Positions 30,605 through 42,180 of a stretch of DNA of 64,000 nt are shown piece by piece. The DNA comes from Paralithodes platypus (lineage: Eukaryota; Arthropoda; Malacostraca; Decapoda; Lithodidae), in the NCBI GenBank assembly GCA_032716605.1, contig CM064480.1, forward strand, positions 24,806,969 to 24,870,968. Reading direction: 5' to 3'. Within the stretch, counting starts at the first letter, position 1. Every line of letters starts with the position of its first letter. The notes below the pieces were generated by a model. The model worked only from the letters and a program-made list of their open reading frames with translations. It was not told the DNA's origin and made no database searches. The translations under genes and the position numbers were made by a program.

Positions 30605-31385
30605 GATGGTTGGCCAACGGCGCATGCGCTCAGGTTCGCCCAAATGTAAACATGGACAGGAGACGGGCTGGGCTATCAGCTGTATCTCAGGTAAATCCCT
30701 TTTTCTTCTCTTCTATGCGTTTTTCACCTTCGGTGGTAGTTTTGGTTAATGTACAACGTCTCCTAGAGCAAGTTAAGGAGTAGACACTAGACATTTTCTT
30801 ATTTAACCGCGGTTGGGATGACGACATAGCAGTCAAAATAGACAAGTCGTCATTGCAATTAGGTTAACCCTCCAGACCCGGTTGGGCTCTGAGAAACTCA
30901 TAAAAAGACCACCCTGCGTTACCCGGTAGGGCTCTGAGGCTCCGGCAGCTTGAAAGCTTGTAAGCTTGGTGTGCGAGGCGTCCGTCCGACGCATGTAAAC
31001 AACAGCCGGCTGGACCGACGCCGCGCATCTCCGACCACAAGAAGGAGTGCGTCGCTTGTTCGTGTGTGCCTGTATGTTATTGTTAAGTAGCGAAAAGTAG
31101 TGTAAAGTGGCTGTTTTTGCCACAAAGTTATCTCCAATGAAATCATCATCACAACTGAACCAGTTGACTTAGAGAGCTCTACTTAATGCCATTCTACAGG
31201 TACGAAACACATCTACGCTTGGGAATGCGGAAGCAGTCAAAATAACAAACATATGGTAGCCTAGGCGTAGACGTTTTTCGGCCAAAACCCCCGGGTTTTT
31301 GGAATATATATGGAATACATAGCCGGGGCTGGAGGGTTAATAGCCTTGACGTTGGATTTGCCAAGACTACTAACAAATCTGCTGC
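30605..31385 (-). repeat. Second copy of the fold-back-associated repeat, with MITE insert
   Basis: Positions 30,605-30,866 and 31,337-31,385 are together the reverse complement of about 13,735-14,045. They include CCGCGGTTAAATAAG, the GTTTTTCACCTTCGGTGGT block and GCGCATGCGC. The 469 bases between are a TTAA-flanked insertion absent from the first copy. The 76-bp arms are not complete here. Confidence 0.8.
30868..31336. mobile_element. piggyBac-type MITE, 469 bp
   Basis: The insert is flanked by TTAA on both sides (30,864-30,867 and 31,337-31,340), and the uninterrupted copy at 13,785 has a single TTAA. The ends are CCCTCCAGACCCGG and, as reverse complement, CCCTCCAGCCCCGG, 13 of 14 identical. 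A sub-terminal GGGCTCTGAG block occurs twice near the left end. TTAA duplication and CCC-starting ends are the hallmark of piggyBac transposons. No transposase is encoded. Confidence 0.9.
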
Positions 31386-31496
31386 TTGGAGTGGTAATCA
31401 AAGAAGCACCCTTCAGCACAGAGTGCCACCTTGCATTCCACACACTCCAGTTTGGACTTCTTTTCTGACCTCGCCCTCAGCCTGGTGTTGTAGCAG

Positions 31497-31498
<2 letters not shown>

Positions 31499-31534
<36 letters not shown>

Positions 31535-32011
31535 CTATATTCCAACTACTCCCTCTCGGGCATAGGCTGAGAGCCTGTACATTCCACCGCCCAACACGGT
31601 GAAGCCCGTGAGGTCTTGTTCCAGTCTGGGGAGTGAGACATGCGAAGCATCCATCATGGCTCGAAGCAGCTCCATCTCTGAAGCGGCCGGTTGCTTCGCT
31701 CAAGTGCTTCACCGTCTCACCCTCCAGACTCAGACCCTCACTCTCAGAACGCCACCTATTGAGCAGTGAACTCACTAGGCATTGTCCCCCTGTAACATAT
31801 TTTGAATATGGGAATATTCATACAGTGTTATTTAATCAGGGAACAACGAGGGTATTTTTTTGGCATTTCGGTGGGCTTTGTGGTAATGCACTGATACTAG
31901 GTACAGCACAAATTCAATCCCAATAATATCTTCCCATTGACATATCGGGATTTGAACCCGGGTCCATTGGATTACCAATCCAGTGGCATGACCACTCCAC
32001 CACACCTCCCC
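31499..32011 (-). mobile_element. tRNA-Thr-type SINE, copy 2
   Basis: It is the reverse-orientation relative of 22,703-23,266, with the tRNA-like head at 32,011 and the poly(A) (T-run) at 31,499-31,534. In this copy the anticodon-arm stem pairs better, supporting a tRNA-Thr(GGT) origin. It sits just beyond the C-terminal end of the piggyBac transposase pseudogene and may have removed its cysteine-rich tail. Confidence 0.85.
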
Positions 32012-32396
32012 TAAATGGCACTGCTTATAAGCAGACATGGCACTGCTTATGCTGCTTTCTTCCTGCTGGTGTCATAGGCAGTGAAATGAGCCTGTGCATA
32101 TTCATGTAATATGCACAGTGCAAACGGTCAGTGGCGGCGGGCCAAGCGTGTGCCACTTCCCTCTGTGGCATTGCATACTTCTCCAGGAGATCCATTATCA
32201 CCTGCTTGTGGAACCTCCGCAGGCTTTTGAACTGTCTGGGTGTGTCATTCTGAAGCTTATAGATGTTATAGGCATTCAGAAGAGACATGTCTACCATATG
32301 CAGAAAGAACTTCTTGTACCATCTGCATGAGGTACGCAGACAGTCAATAAAGCCAATCTGCATGTCTGACTTGTCGACCAGCCTCATATTGATGTT

Positions 32397-32690
32397 GTAC
32401 AAAGGAGTACAAAGGAAATCAAGCAACAACAGGTCTAGTGACCCTTCTAGGCTGCTTGTCCTCCAAAACACTAAGGATCAAGTGTCCAAATGGTGGTTTA
32501 GAGTGGGTAAGGGAACATTGGAAAGGGAACTACTGCCCTGGAACTAATGTCCGTGGCAGGATTAGGAAGTTAGTAGGGGACAGATGGGTTAGTAACTGAG
32601 GGGGGGATAAAATAAAGTTATTCATTTACAAACGCAGTCAGTCGCCGGTTTGATGCGAGATATTTGTCTAAGCGGAGTCGAGGACAGCAT
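32397..32690. other. Unidentified ~290-bp insertion in the piggyBac gene
   Basis: The transposase reading stops after the KPDAVLD segment at about 32,690 and resumes with YNINMRLVD at about 32,397. The bases between match nothing else I can see in the window. No inverted ends or clear duplication are visible. It could be a MITE or a SINE fragment. Confidence 0.55.
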
Positions 32691-32927
32691 CTGGCTTGGT
32701 CAACGTGGCCTGGGTGCGGCGATCCACCTTGCCAGTCTCGATCATTTCCCCCTTGTGGATGGTGGTGAGGAGGTTGACTTTTCGCTGGTCGTGCCAGTGG
32801 ATAGCCAGAATGGGCCCCGACTTCTTGCGGAACACATCACCTTTCTTGGTCTTCGGAGGGAAAGCTCGCATGCCCTTCCATTTTCCTCATACTGTGCCTA
32901 CAGTCCCCGTTTTGCGCTCATGGAGGT

Positions 32928-33444
32928 TGTTGTTGTTGTTCCCCAAGCTGCCTGGCCGAACAGCCCCAAGGCCCCGAGCAATTCCAAGGCCATAACCGAG
33001 CGCCCCCACAGAACCCTCCCCGCCGACCACAATAAAGCCTGGGTGACCGAAGCCACTCCATGGCGGGGAGCTGAGGAGGGTGCGGAAACGCCCGGGAAAC
33101 CAAAGCCCCACCCAGGGCCCTGTGCCTCTTAGCAATTATGAAGAGAAAGTTGAGGGGCAAGGGAAAAATGTGACGCTTTGGCTTCCAATCTTGGTAGATT
33201 GGGAGGTCAATCCACGGAAGAGACGCCGTCACTTGAGATCTAGAAAATATATAAGTTAAAGGAACAGTCAGAGTAAGCTATGGGTATGGCAGAGATTGCT
33301 CAGCTCTCACTCTGATAGACCAGCCCATCACCACATGACTAGAACCCAATCCTCTCAGCATCAGCTAGGAAAGGCCCTAGAAAGCCGCCTTTGGCGGGGG
33401 GATAGCTCCCCTATTTCAACCCCTTTCGGGGTTGGGCACCCGCC
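32928..33444 (-). mobile_element. SINE-like element with 9-bp target duplication
   Basis: A 517-bp insert in the piggyBac transposase gene is flanked by CATGGAGGT at 32,919-32,927 and 33,445-33,453. On the minus strand it ends in an AAC trinucleotide tail, as many SINEs and LINE-derived elements do. The interior has no ORF with a known domain. I do not see convincing A and B boxes, so its origin is open. Confidence 0.82.
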
Positions 33445-34320
33445 CATGGAGGTACTTGAAGAGAGTGGGGGACGTGTAGTAATTGTCCGTGTAGAGGACG
33501 TGATTCTTGTGGAAGTAGCGGTCCATCATGGTTTTCACCACTGCTCCCAAAGCCAATGGTGGGGTCCGCATGCACGTCCCCTTCCTTCCCGCTGTAGACC
33601 AGGAAGTCCAGGACATAACCAGTTCTGCAGTCGCACAGCACAAAGAATTTGATCGCAAAGCGATGTCTCTTTGAGGGGATGTACTGCCGGAAGTGGAGCT
33701 TCCCCCGGAACAACACAAGAGACTCGTCAATGACAACCTTCCGGAAGGGCCTGAAGAATGAACTGAACCGTTGTCGCATCATCTCGTACAAGGTTCATAT
33801 CTTCCACAGCTTGTTTGGGCGGTGTACGTCGGTGTTGGTGACGAGATGGAGCTGGGCGAGGATGTCGAGGTACCGGTCGCGTGACATATACTTCCCGAAG
33901 GCAGGGGTGGATATAAGATCATTGGTGATCCAATAGTCTGGCAACCTATGTTTCTTAACATGTGGCATAAGCATTGTCAGTGCCAGAAAGACCATGAACT
34001 CAACATGAGTCACTTCGGTCCACTGCCTCATGTGGCCCTTGGTCACCTTGTCAAACATGTTGACCTGCATCTGGTGTTGCTTGTTTGTCTCCTTGATCAC
34101 GAAGCCTACCACCTCCTCATCAAAAAAGGCCTCAAAAAGCTCATGTGGTAAAGCATTGGGGCCTGCGGGAAAATTGGGGGTAATTCCTGATTCCTCCTGT
34201 GCCTCATCAAAAGCTGGCACCTCCGAGTTATAATCATCGCCGTCAGCCAGGTCTTCCCACTGAAAGACCGAGAATGGGTCTTGGCGACGCACACGCGCAC
34301 GCCCACGAGGCACTGTACTC

Positions 34321-37245
34321 ACCTAATTGTACTCACCTAATTGTAGTATACAGGATTTGAGCCTAAGCTCGTGTTGTCCTGTCTCTCTCTCTACATTTAT
34401 CCAATTTTGCTTTAAAAGTTTGGATATTTCTTGCTCCCACCACCTCCCCATCCAACTTATTCCAACACTCAATGCTTCTATACGGGAAGCTGAACTTTCT
34501 TACATCAGACTTACATATAACTTTCCTCAACTTACAATCATGACCCCTGGTTCTTCCCTCGTCCCTCACCACAAAATCTCCCTTGTCGATCTTCTCAAAA
34601 CCTTTCACACACTTAAACATCATGATCATGTCACCTCTCTCTCTCCTCTCCCTCAGCATTGGCAGCTTTAGCCTCTCCAATCTCTCCTCATAAGGCAGGT
34701 CTCTAAGGCTAGCTATCATCTTAGTGGCAACTCTCTGAACTCTTTCCAGTTTTTTATTATGTTTTATAAGGTGTGGAGACCACACCACTGCTGCATACTC
34801 CAGTCTTGGTCGTATTATTGTCCCTATTATTTTTGCTAACATCTCTTCATCTAAATAATTCAGAGCTATTCTCATGTTAGTCAACACTGCATAGGTTTCA
34901 CCAGTTATTTTATTTATATGCTGTTCAGGTGAGAATCTGTCTGCCACAACTACCCCTAGGTCTTTTGCTTTCACAGCTTTACTAATTATTTCATCTCCTA
35001 TTTTATATCCCCAAGAAGGTCTATATTTACTTTTTCCCATCTCAAGAACCTGACACTTACTCGTGTTGAATTCCATTTTCCAAGTTTGACTCCACTCATA
35101 TAACTTATCTAGGTCTCTCTGTAATTCTTCACAACTACTCCTACTTGTAATATGCTTCATTAATTTTGCATCATCAGCAAACATAGATATATATGAGCCT
35201 ATTCCCACTTGAAGGTCGTTGATGAAAACCAAAAACATGATTGGGGCCAACACCGATCCTTGAGGCACTCCGCTTTTTACCCTTTTCCACGAGGAGAACT
35301 TTCCTTTTATTACTGTTCGCATTTCCCTCCCAATTAAATAGTTTTCCATCCACTTTAATAATACTCCCTCAACCCGCCCCACAGTCCTGAGCTTCCACAA
35401 CAATCTCTTATGAGGCACCTTATCAAATGCCTTCTTGAAATCTAAGTAAATACAATCTACCCACCCCTCCCTCCCTTGTACAATGTCAATTACCCTATCA
35501 TAGTAACTCAACAAATTTGTGGTACACGAATGACCTTTTCTGAACCCGAACTGCTTGCTTGAAATTATTTCCCTCTCCTCCAACATACCCACCCATCTTT
35601 TTCTAATAATCTTTTCACAAAGCTTGCATATAACACTCGTTAAGGATACCGGTCGATAATTTAGCGGGTCTTCTTTATTTCCACTTTTATATATTGGAGT
35701 TATATTGGCTTGTTTCCATTCTAAGGGAAGTTCCCCCTTGTTTAATGAGTGTTGAACAATATTAAAAATAGGTCTCACTAGTTGTTCAGAACATTCTCTT
35801 AATACCCATCCAGCAATGTTATCTGGGCCCATAGATTTTCTCACGTCCAATTCTTCCAACAATGATTTTAGTTCATCCTTGTTGACTTCTATCGACTCTA
35901 GTCCCTGTATCTCGTTCAATTCCACCACAGGTTCTACATAGTCATCCTCCTCCACAAACACGGATGTTAATGTATCATTCATAATTTCACACATACCCAC
36001 TGTGTCTTCATATAATTGACCCTCTACCCTAAGCTTTGTTATTTTGTACTTATTTTTGTTTTGCCGTTGATATAACTATAGAACAGTTTGGGTTCTTTAT
36101 TACATTTGTTTACTATATCTTTTTCAAAGTTCTTTTTCTCCTCTCTTATAGTCTTGACATAGTTGTTTCTAGCATTCTTATACTCATTCCATTTTTCCTC
36201 AGTGTGTCTCCTTCACTTTATTCCATGCAGAGTCCTTTTTGTTCTGGGCAATGTGACATCGCATGTTAAACCACTCTTTCTCCTTAGCCAGCTTTCTATC
36301 CTTAAATGTTGGTACATATTTATCTACCCCCTCCCTATAATGTCTAGTAACATGGTGTATTTTACCTGAATATTCTGTTCTTGCTCAATAAATGACCAAT
36401 CTATATTTGCAAAGTATCCTCGTAATGATTCATAATCCGCCTTACTATAATTTAGTCTATATTCCCTATGTTCCTCCTCTCTGCCTTCCAGAAATTCCAC
36501 TGTCAATTCAAATTCAATCACAGCATGATCGCTTTTTCCCATGGGACTCAAATATGTTAGGTTCTTTATTTCTTGGGGGTCTTTGGTGAATAATAAGTCG
36601 AGTCTTGATGGTTCATCACCTCCTCTAAATCTTGTATTTTCCATAACGTGTTGTGTTAATAGATACCCCATTGTTAGTTCAAGAAATTTGCTACCCCAAG
36701 TATTTTCATTTGAACCCGCATCCAAACATTCCCAATCCACCTCCCCGCAATTAAAGTCCCCTGCAAGAATAAGCCTATTTTTCCTTTTACAAATAATTTC
36801 TAACATACGCAAGGTTTCCAAAATTAATTAATTATATTCATCGTTGCTCCAAGATTTAGTCTTAGGAGGTAAATAAACTGATACAATGTCCAATTTTGAC
36901 CTATCATTATCCTCAATTTCAACTGCTACCACTTCAGCAATGCTATCACCAAGTTTTTAATTCTTTAGCAGTAATTTATTATCTACCATGATCAACACTC
37001 CTCCTCCTAGCCTTCCTAACCTGTCTCTTCTCCATGTACTGTATCCTGCACAACTAATTATATTCGTGTCTACCTCCTGGTTAAGCTTAGTTTCAGTCAA
37101 ACATACTACCCCGGGCCTCTCTTTCTTTACATATTCGTCAAACTCAATCTTTTTGGAAATTAACCCATCAATATTTGTATACATGAACTTAGCGTTTCCA
37201 GTATTTTCCCTATTTTTCTCGTCCCTGCCCGTTCCTTTCTTTTTT
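34321..37245 (-). mobile_element. L2/CR1-like LINE (family E relative) inside the piggyBac gene
   Basis: The transposase N-terminal part ends in a GRGT reading at about 37,250 and resumes with VPRGRARVRR at 34,318. Between lies a LINE on the minus strand with a tail of ACAATTAGGTGAGT units (34,321-34,350 as complement). A short GTAC may be the target duplication. The element starts within or just before its endonuclease, so it is 5'-truncated. Confidence 0.85.
34363..37190 (-). pseudogene. LINE endonuclease/reverse transcriptase in the piggyBac gene
   Basis: The endonuclease remnants are at 37,190-36,957 (MYTNIDGLISKK, CLTETKLNQEVD, GGGVLIMVDN) and 36,821-36,324 (LAGDFNCGEVDW, GKSDHAVIEF). 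Stops separate them. The RT frame 36,000-34,363 is open for 545 residues: [53 protein letters not shown] and the catalytic FADDAK, then RPRLEYAAVVWSPHL. The RT core looks intact, but the endonuclease is broken so the whole is non-functional. Confidence 0.88.
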
Positions 37246-38555
37246 GTACGTACCCCTCCCAATTGTGGGAGGTACTGTGGGTGGCCCAGCATGCCCACGG
37301 CCGACACGGGAGGCGCACACCCTAGGGCGGGTAGGGCGGCCCCAAGGATGACGCCCACGGGTGGCGCGGATGGGTTGAGGGTCGTCCACATATTCGTCGT
37401 CAGAATAGTCATCTTCCCCTGACGGTGGCCTCATATAATCATGACCAGAGTCATCAGTCAGGTGTCCTTCCTCTTCAGTATGCTCCGCATAATCTGGCGG
37501 GGAACGATGGATGCGTGGGGGGCGTGCGGGTGGGCGAAGTAAGGCTATGTCTCCCCGAGGTTCTGGGCTTCTTTGCCTGTGACGAGTGGTGGAAAGCAGT
37601 GTTCCCACTGTCACTAGGCACAGGTACTGGTGATAAGGGCTCCAAAATATCATCAGCCACACCTGTTGATGCCTGGAGAGTTGGGGAGGACCGTGGGGAA
37701 AGTTGCGGGTGGGGATGGCTGGGGCCGGCAGGGGTGGACGCCGCGGGGGCCTCGAACAAAGCCAGCTTAGCTTGCTTGCCCTTTTTGATGAATTTTCTGC
37801 CTTTCTCCTTTTCAGCAGCAGTATGTGTCCTGTCGGGGGACCCAGGAGGCAAATAGGTCGAAATTTGGGGGTCCTCAACCCTCGGCAGTGATGGGGGTGG
37901 TGGGGAACAATGGCGGTCGCCCGGGGCATCTTGGGTGGCTTGGGTAGATAAGGGAGACAAAGGACGGGCAAATGATAAGTCACCACGCTCACCCTCACTC
38001 ACAGCCTCATCTTTCTCACCAGCCTTTTGGCCTCTTCCCTGGCTGTCGCGGCCGCCTTTTCCAGTATCTGCTAACTATAAAAGTGATCTGGTAAGGCGAT
38101 TTAGCTGGCGAAGGGCTTGGAGTGGTGGTGTCACTCAGGGGAAACTTGGAGGTTGATCGCGAACTCTCCCACTCGCTCACTTTCCTTACTTCACTCTCTT
38201 CACCTTCACCAGCTTCCGCGAAAGCTGTTTCCTCACCTTCAGGCTCTACATCACTGTCATGTTCACTTTCAAAGCCCTTGAACTGAGGATCTTCGTCACT
38301 GCTCTCGTCACCATACACACTCGATGCGTAATTAGACGACTTTCCACTGCCTGGTTGTAGGGTCATTTGCTTGGAATCCGTGACCATTTTGTTCCTACCT
38401 TTTTCTCTCGATGGATTTGACAACCTGAACCATTTTATAGGAAAATTAGCTCCTATGTCCCTCTGAAAAATGACGGCTAACTCTGCTAGAGCCCAATATT
38501 CAAAATGGCTGCCAACGCCATCTTGAAAAACATGTCCTCACTTTCGCTGCTATCA

Positions 38556-41500
38556 TCACTGTTGTTCTCTGCCTGCGGATTTGTAGTAGGCGACACACGA
38601 ATATGGTTTTCCTGTCATTGACTGTGCAAACATACCACTCTCCATGAATGCAGCCTGATCGACAGGAAGGGTATCAAGCCCTGCGGTGAAATCGGGGAGA
38701 TGCCGACCATACTTGTCATTTTCATAGATTTGCATCAAAGGAAGCATGAGCTTGAGTGAGGACTTGAACTCAGTCCAGTTGCATGGATATTTTGAGTTAG
38801 AACCTCAACCATTTTCATGAATGACATCCAGTATTCTGCTTGTGGGGCACCCTCGAAGTCCTTGAAGAGAGCATCAATGAGGTCCTTCAGCTCAGCATTT
38901 CTCTCTAGCTCTGCATGTTCATCTGCAAGTTCCTGTGCATCAATCGGATGTCGAAGCTTGGCAAGGGATGCCTTTACTTCTTCAGATAGAGGGGAATCTT
39001 CCAAACGTTTGTCTATGACATGGTGGACCAGAGTCTCGTAGAATAGTCGCAAGCAGCGAACCCCACGCTTAACATGTTTTCCATGAAGGGCCTGATCAAC
39101 AGACCCGTCTGCTATAACACCAGCTGCCACCAACACATCTGAGATGCCAGATCCCTTAAACCTCTTGTATATATTGTGTAGATGACATTTGGATGTGAAA
39201 GGGTGCCATGAATGGTAAGATTTTGCTGAACAGCTCAGCATTCTCACTTTTCAACTCTAGCATGAGCACGTAGACAGGATGATCACCAACAATTATTGCA
39301 AAAGGCATCTTTTTTTCTTCGATTGATTTTGCAAGCTTACACATCACATCATTGAGAATTGTCTTACTGGGTGGGTTGGGATAGGTCATGTGGTATATTG
39401 CTCGACTCTTCTCATCTGCATTTGACATGCTGGCGTGAATTAAGGTGGTAGATGATTGGATGCAAATTCTAGAAGATGGTGATGTAATAGACGTGGTATA
39501 TTGCGATTTTATGAAGGCCTTCGATAAGGTCCCACATAACGGTAAAGAGAAAGTTAGCTATAATATAGGGGAGAAATGTGTGAAATGGATAGCCCTTCCT
39601 GAAAGATCGGAGACAGAGGGTATTGGTGAATGGAATAGGCTCGGGGTGGAGGGAAATTACAAGTGGGGTACCTCAGGGATCTGTGTTGGGACCATTGCTG
39701 TTCGTTATAATTTATCAACGACTTGCCTGAAGTTATAACTAATGGAAGTGAGGTATACCTGTATGCGGATGACACTAACTGTATAGAAGTGAGGAAGATA
39801 TGGGTTTGCTTCAAGGAGATGTGGAGGGCATGAAGGGATGGTCTGAGCATTGGTTAATGCCTTTTCATCCACAAAAATGCAGTACATGCGGATTGGACCA
39901 GAGATAGACAGGTAGGATACAGTATGTATGAAGCGATGGAGGAAGTGAGTGCAGAAAAGGATTATAGGAGTAGTGATAGATAATAAGTTAAATTTCTCAG
40001 AACATTTAGCGAAATATAACAAAGCCAATAGAATTGTAGGGCTGATAAGGAGGACATTTGTGTCACTTGACGAAGAAATCTTCAGGAATCTATATACAGC
40101 GCTGTTAGGCCACACCTGGAATATGCAAACCAGGTGGGCTCCATATATGGATATAGAAGCATGGAGATGCAGAGAAGAGCAGCTGGTACCAAACGTTGAA
40201 GAACGCGGGCTATGAGCAGAGGTTGAGGACACTGGACTTCCGACACTGGCATAAGAGAGATATGATAGAGACTTTTAAGATAGTGTCAGGAAAGTACGAT
40301 GAGGATGTGTTTTAAGGATCTTCTTGATGCGGGAGGGAACAAGAACGAGAGGACACTCTAAGAAATTTACAAGAAAAAATAGGCTTGATGAGAACTCATT
40401 TTGTGATAGAGTGGTAAATGATGGAACGCACGGCCCCATATGTAGTCGATTCCGAATCAATAAGGGAGTTTGAAAGTAATCTTGATAAGCATGGGAACAA
40501 GATTTGAAGTTTGATTATAAAACAAAATACAGAAAATGTTGCGTCTGCTACCGCCGCCAACACCGGTGACGACCGCAGCAGTGGCACTGGTACTGATTGG
40601 ATACACAGGCATAGTTTGCCTTTTTCCAGAGGATCTACTGTAAGAAACTGTAAGAAAGAAACCCTGAAAACCCAGGCACAGTCTGTTCTTCTGGCTTAGG
40701 TCTCGTTCGGTCATCTTGCGCCCTGGCCAATGCATGGATCACACCACAAATTCTTTGCACCGACGTGTCAGGAGGACGAGTACTTTGATCAGCTGGTGGC
40801 TTCCTGAGAGGTGGTTCCCCACGCTTCGCTTTCTTGTATGGGTTGACTTTTTGCATTTCACTTCCGAGCTCTTCGAGAGTTGTCGAGAGGTTTGATGCAA
40901 AGTTGGCACCGGGAACTGGTCTATCCTCGTGATTCTCGGAAGGAAGTTCTGTATCAAATGATTCTGGCTGCCAAACATGACATTAGTGCGGTGTGACTGG
41001 CCAGCACCGGTCAGTGGGTCGCTCTTGAAGTCATCGTTGTCGACTATAGCGATAGCAGGCTTATACCCTCAGCTAGTTCGAAGGGGCAATCAGATGACGC
41101 ACTTTAGTCATTGACCACCCAAAAATCTCGCAGCATAAGTACGTCCCCCCAAAAATTTTGTAACTGATGCCCAGTTCCATCTTTGTGGGGGGCAATTAAT
41201 TGTCGCCTATCTCCCTACTCTTGGTCAGTGTCCCATGTAAGCAAGACAGAGAAGATTTATCTCAAATTGCAGTTCGTTTTCCCAGTGCGGTAGCTTGTGA
41301 GGATAGATGCAATCGATCGGACGGATGGACTGGTCATTAATTGCCAGACTTATTTGTGGTGTTTCAGCCATGTGAGCAGCTTCAGCAGGAGCTGACTGGG
41401 TCTTCTTCTCTCTCTCCAACTCGTGTATATATGGGACCAGGGAAATAGTATTTTGTCCTGAATTACTTGCTCTTTGAGTCCGTGCCGCAACAATTCATCA

Positions 41501-41900
41501 CCAACTGAAAAAATCATTGCTGACACCCAATGGAAGATATTGCCGCCTCGATGTAATGTACCAAATGCTGCTGGTGTCTCATATACCAGTTCACCTCACA
41601 TTCCTTTGAATGCGTTCATGAAATCCCGATGTCTTCACCAAATTCATTGACGAGAATTTCCTTTAAGTAGCTGGATTTTACTACTGAGTTTATGTCCGTG
41701 ATTTGAGATACTGCGCTTATATTCCCCTGCAGCAGGCCTTGCAGGGGTGGCAATGTCCTGGTCCTTTGAAGATAACTTGACGAATATGATGAAAGCCAGA
41801 GAGGCTTGGTCCTCTCGGAGGTTTACACGCTGGCAGATGTTGACTGCTATTTCATCTGAAAGGGGCTTGTGGTCCGCCTTACATATGTGCGCCAGCACGC
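38556..41900 (-). pseudogene. DUF6589-like gene, decayed and interrupted
   Basis: Fragments on the minus strand read in order: 41,898-41,644 (REDQASLAFIIFVKLSS), a frame near 41,080-40,739 with DNDDFKSDPLTGAG and NFLPRITRIDQFPVP, then after a LINE insertion 39,428-39,156 (FAIIVGDHPVYVLMLELKS), 39,190-38,735 (KRFKGSGISDVLVAAGVI, DQALHGKHVKRGVRCL) and 38,747-38,556. These resemble a widespread invertebrate family I recall as DUF6589, of unknown function and often repeated in genomes. The order is consistent but the frames are broken by stops and shifts. Whether it is a host gene copy or part of a mobile element cannot be told here. Confidence 0.6.
39441..40666 (+). mobile_element. L2-like LINE (family D) fragment, 5'-truncated
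   Basis: It reads VVDDWMQILEDGDVIDVVYCDFMKAFDKV, as two short pieces of the RT matching the copy at 18,831-21,945, then decays through many indels. The tail shares the CCAGAGGATCTACTGTAAG end of that copy. It splits the DUF6589-like gene. Numerous frameshifts show it is older than the 19-kb copy. Confidence 0.85.
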
Positions 41901-42078
41901 ACGATTGTAGCGGATTTCCAACCCAAAGGTTTGTTTGACTATCTGGGATGGCTGCAATCAGAGTTTGTCAAGTCTGCAATCTCATGACCTCAATCTTCCC
42001 AGACGGACATAGTATGTAACTTGAATTTAGTTCTCAGGCATCTACTGTTGATAGGAGTAAAATCTGCTTGTCACGATN

Positions 42079-42177
42079 NNNNNNNNNNNNNNNNNNNNNN
42101 NNNNNNNNNNNNNNNNNNNNNNNNNNNNNNNNNNNNNNNNNNNNNNNNNNNNNNNNNNNNNNNNNNNNNNNNNNNNN
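42079..42177. other. Assembly gap (run of N)
   Basis: About 100 N separate the DUF6589-like region from the end of the gag-like gene of DIRS copy A2. The reverse transcriptase and recombinase of A2 should lie here but are missing, so the gap probably stands for several kilobases of unresolved repeat. Confidence 0.95.
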
Positions 42178-42180
42178 ACT

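Larger units (their letters stand above)
32025..38423 (-). pseudogene. piggyBac-family transposase, broken by three insertions
   Basis: Intact relatives cut and paste DNA at TTAA. Reading down the minus strand: an acidic N-terminus (38,423-37,255), then 34,320-33,411 with NKLWKI, VVIDESLVLFRGKLHFRQY (first catalytic Asp) and LYTDNYYTSP (second Asp). Then 32,918-32,690 follows with GPILAIHWHD and KPDAVLD, and 32,400-32,025 with NMRLVDKSDMQ (third Asp region) ending CHVC. It is interrupted by a LINE at 34,321, a SINE-like element at 32,928 and an unidentified insert at 32,397. There is also a stop near 33,797, a frameshift near 33,560 and another stop near 32,872. It is clearly dead. The C-terminal cysteine-rich domain is truncated. 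Confidence 0.88.
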
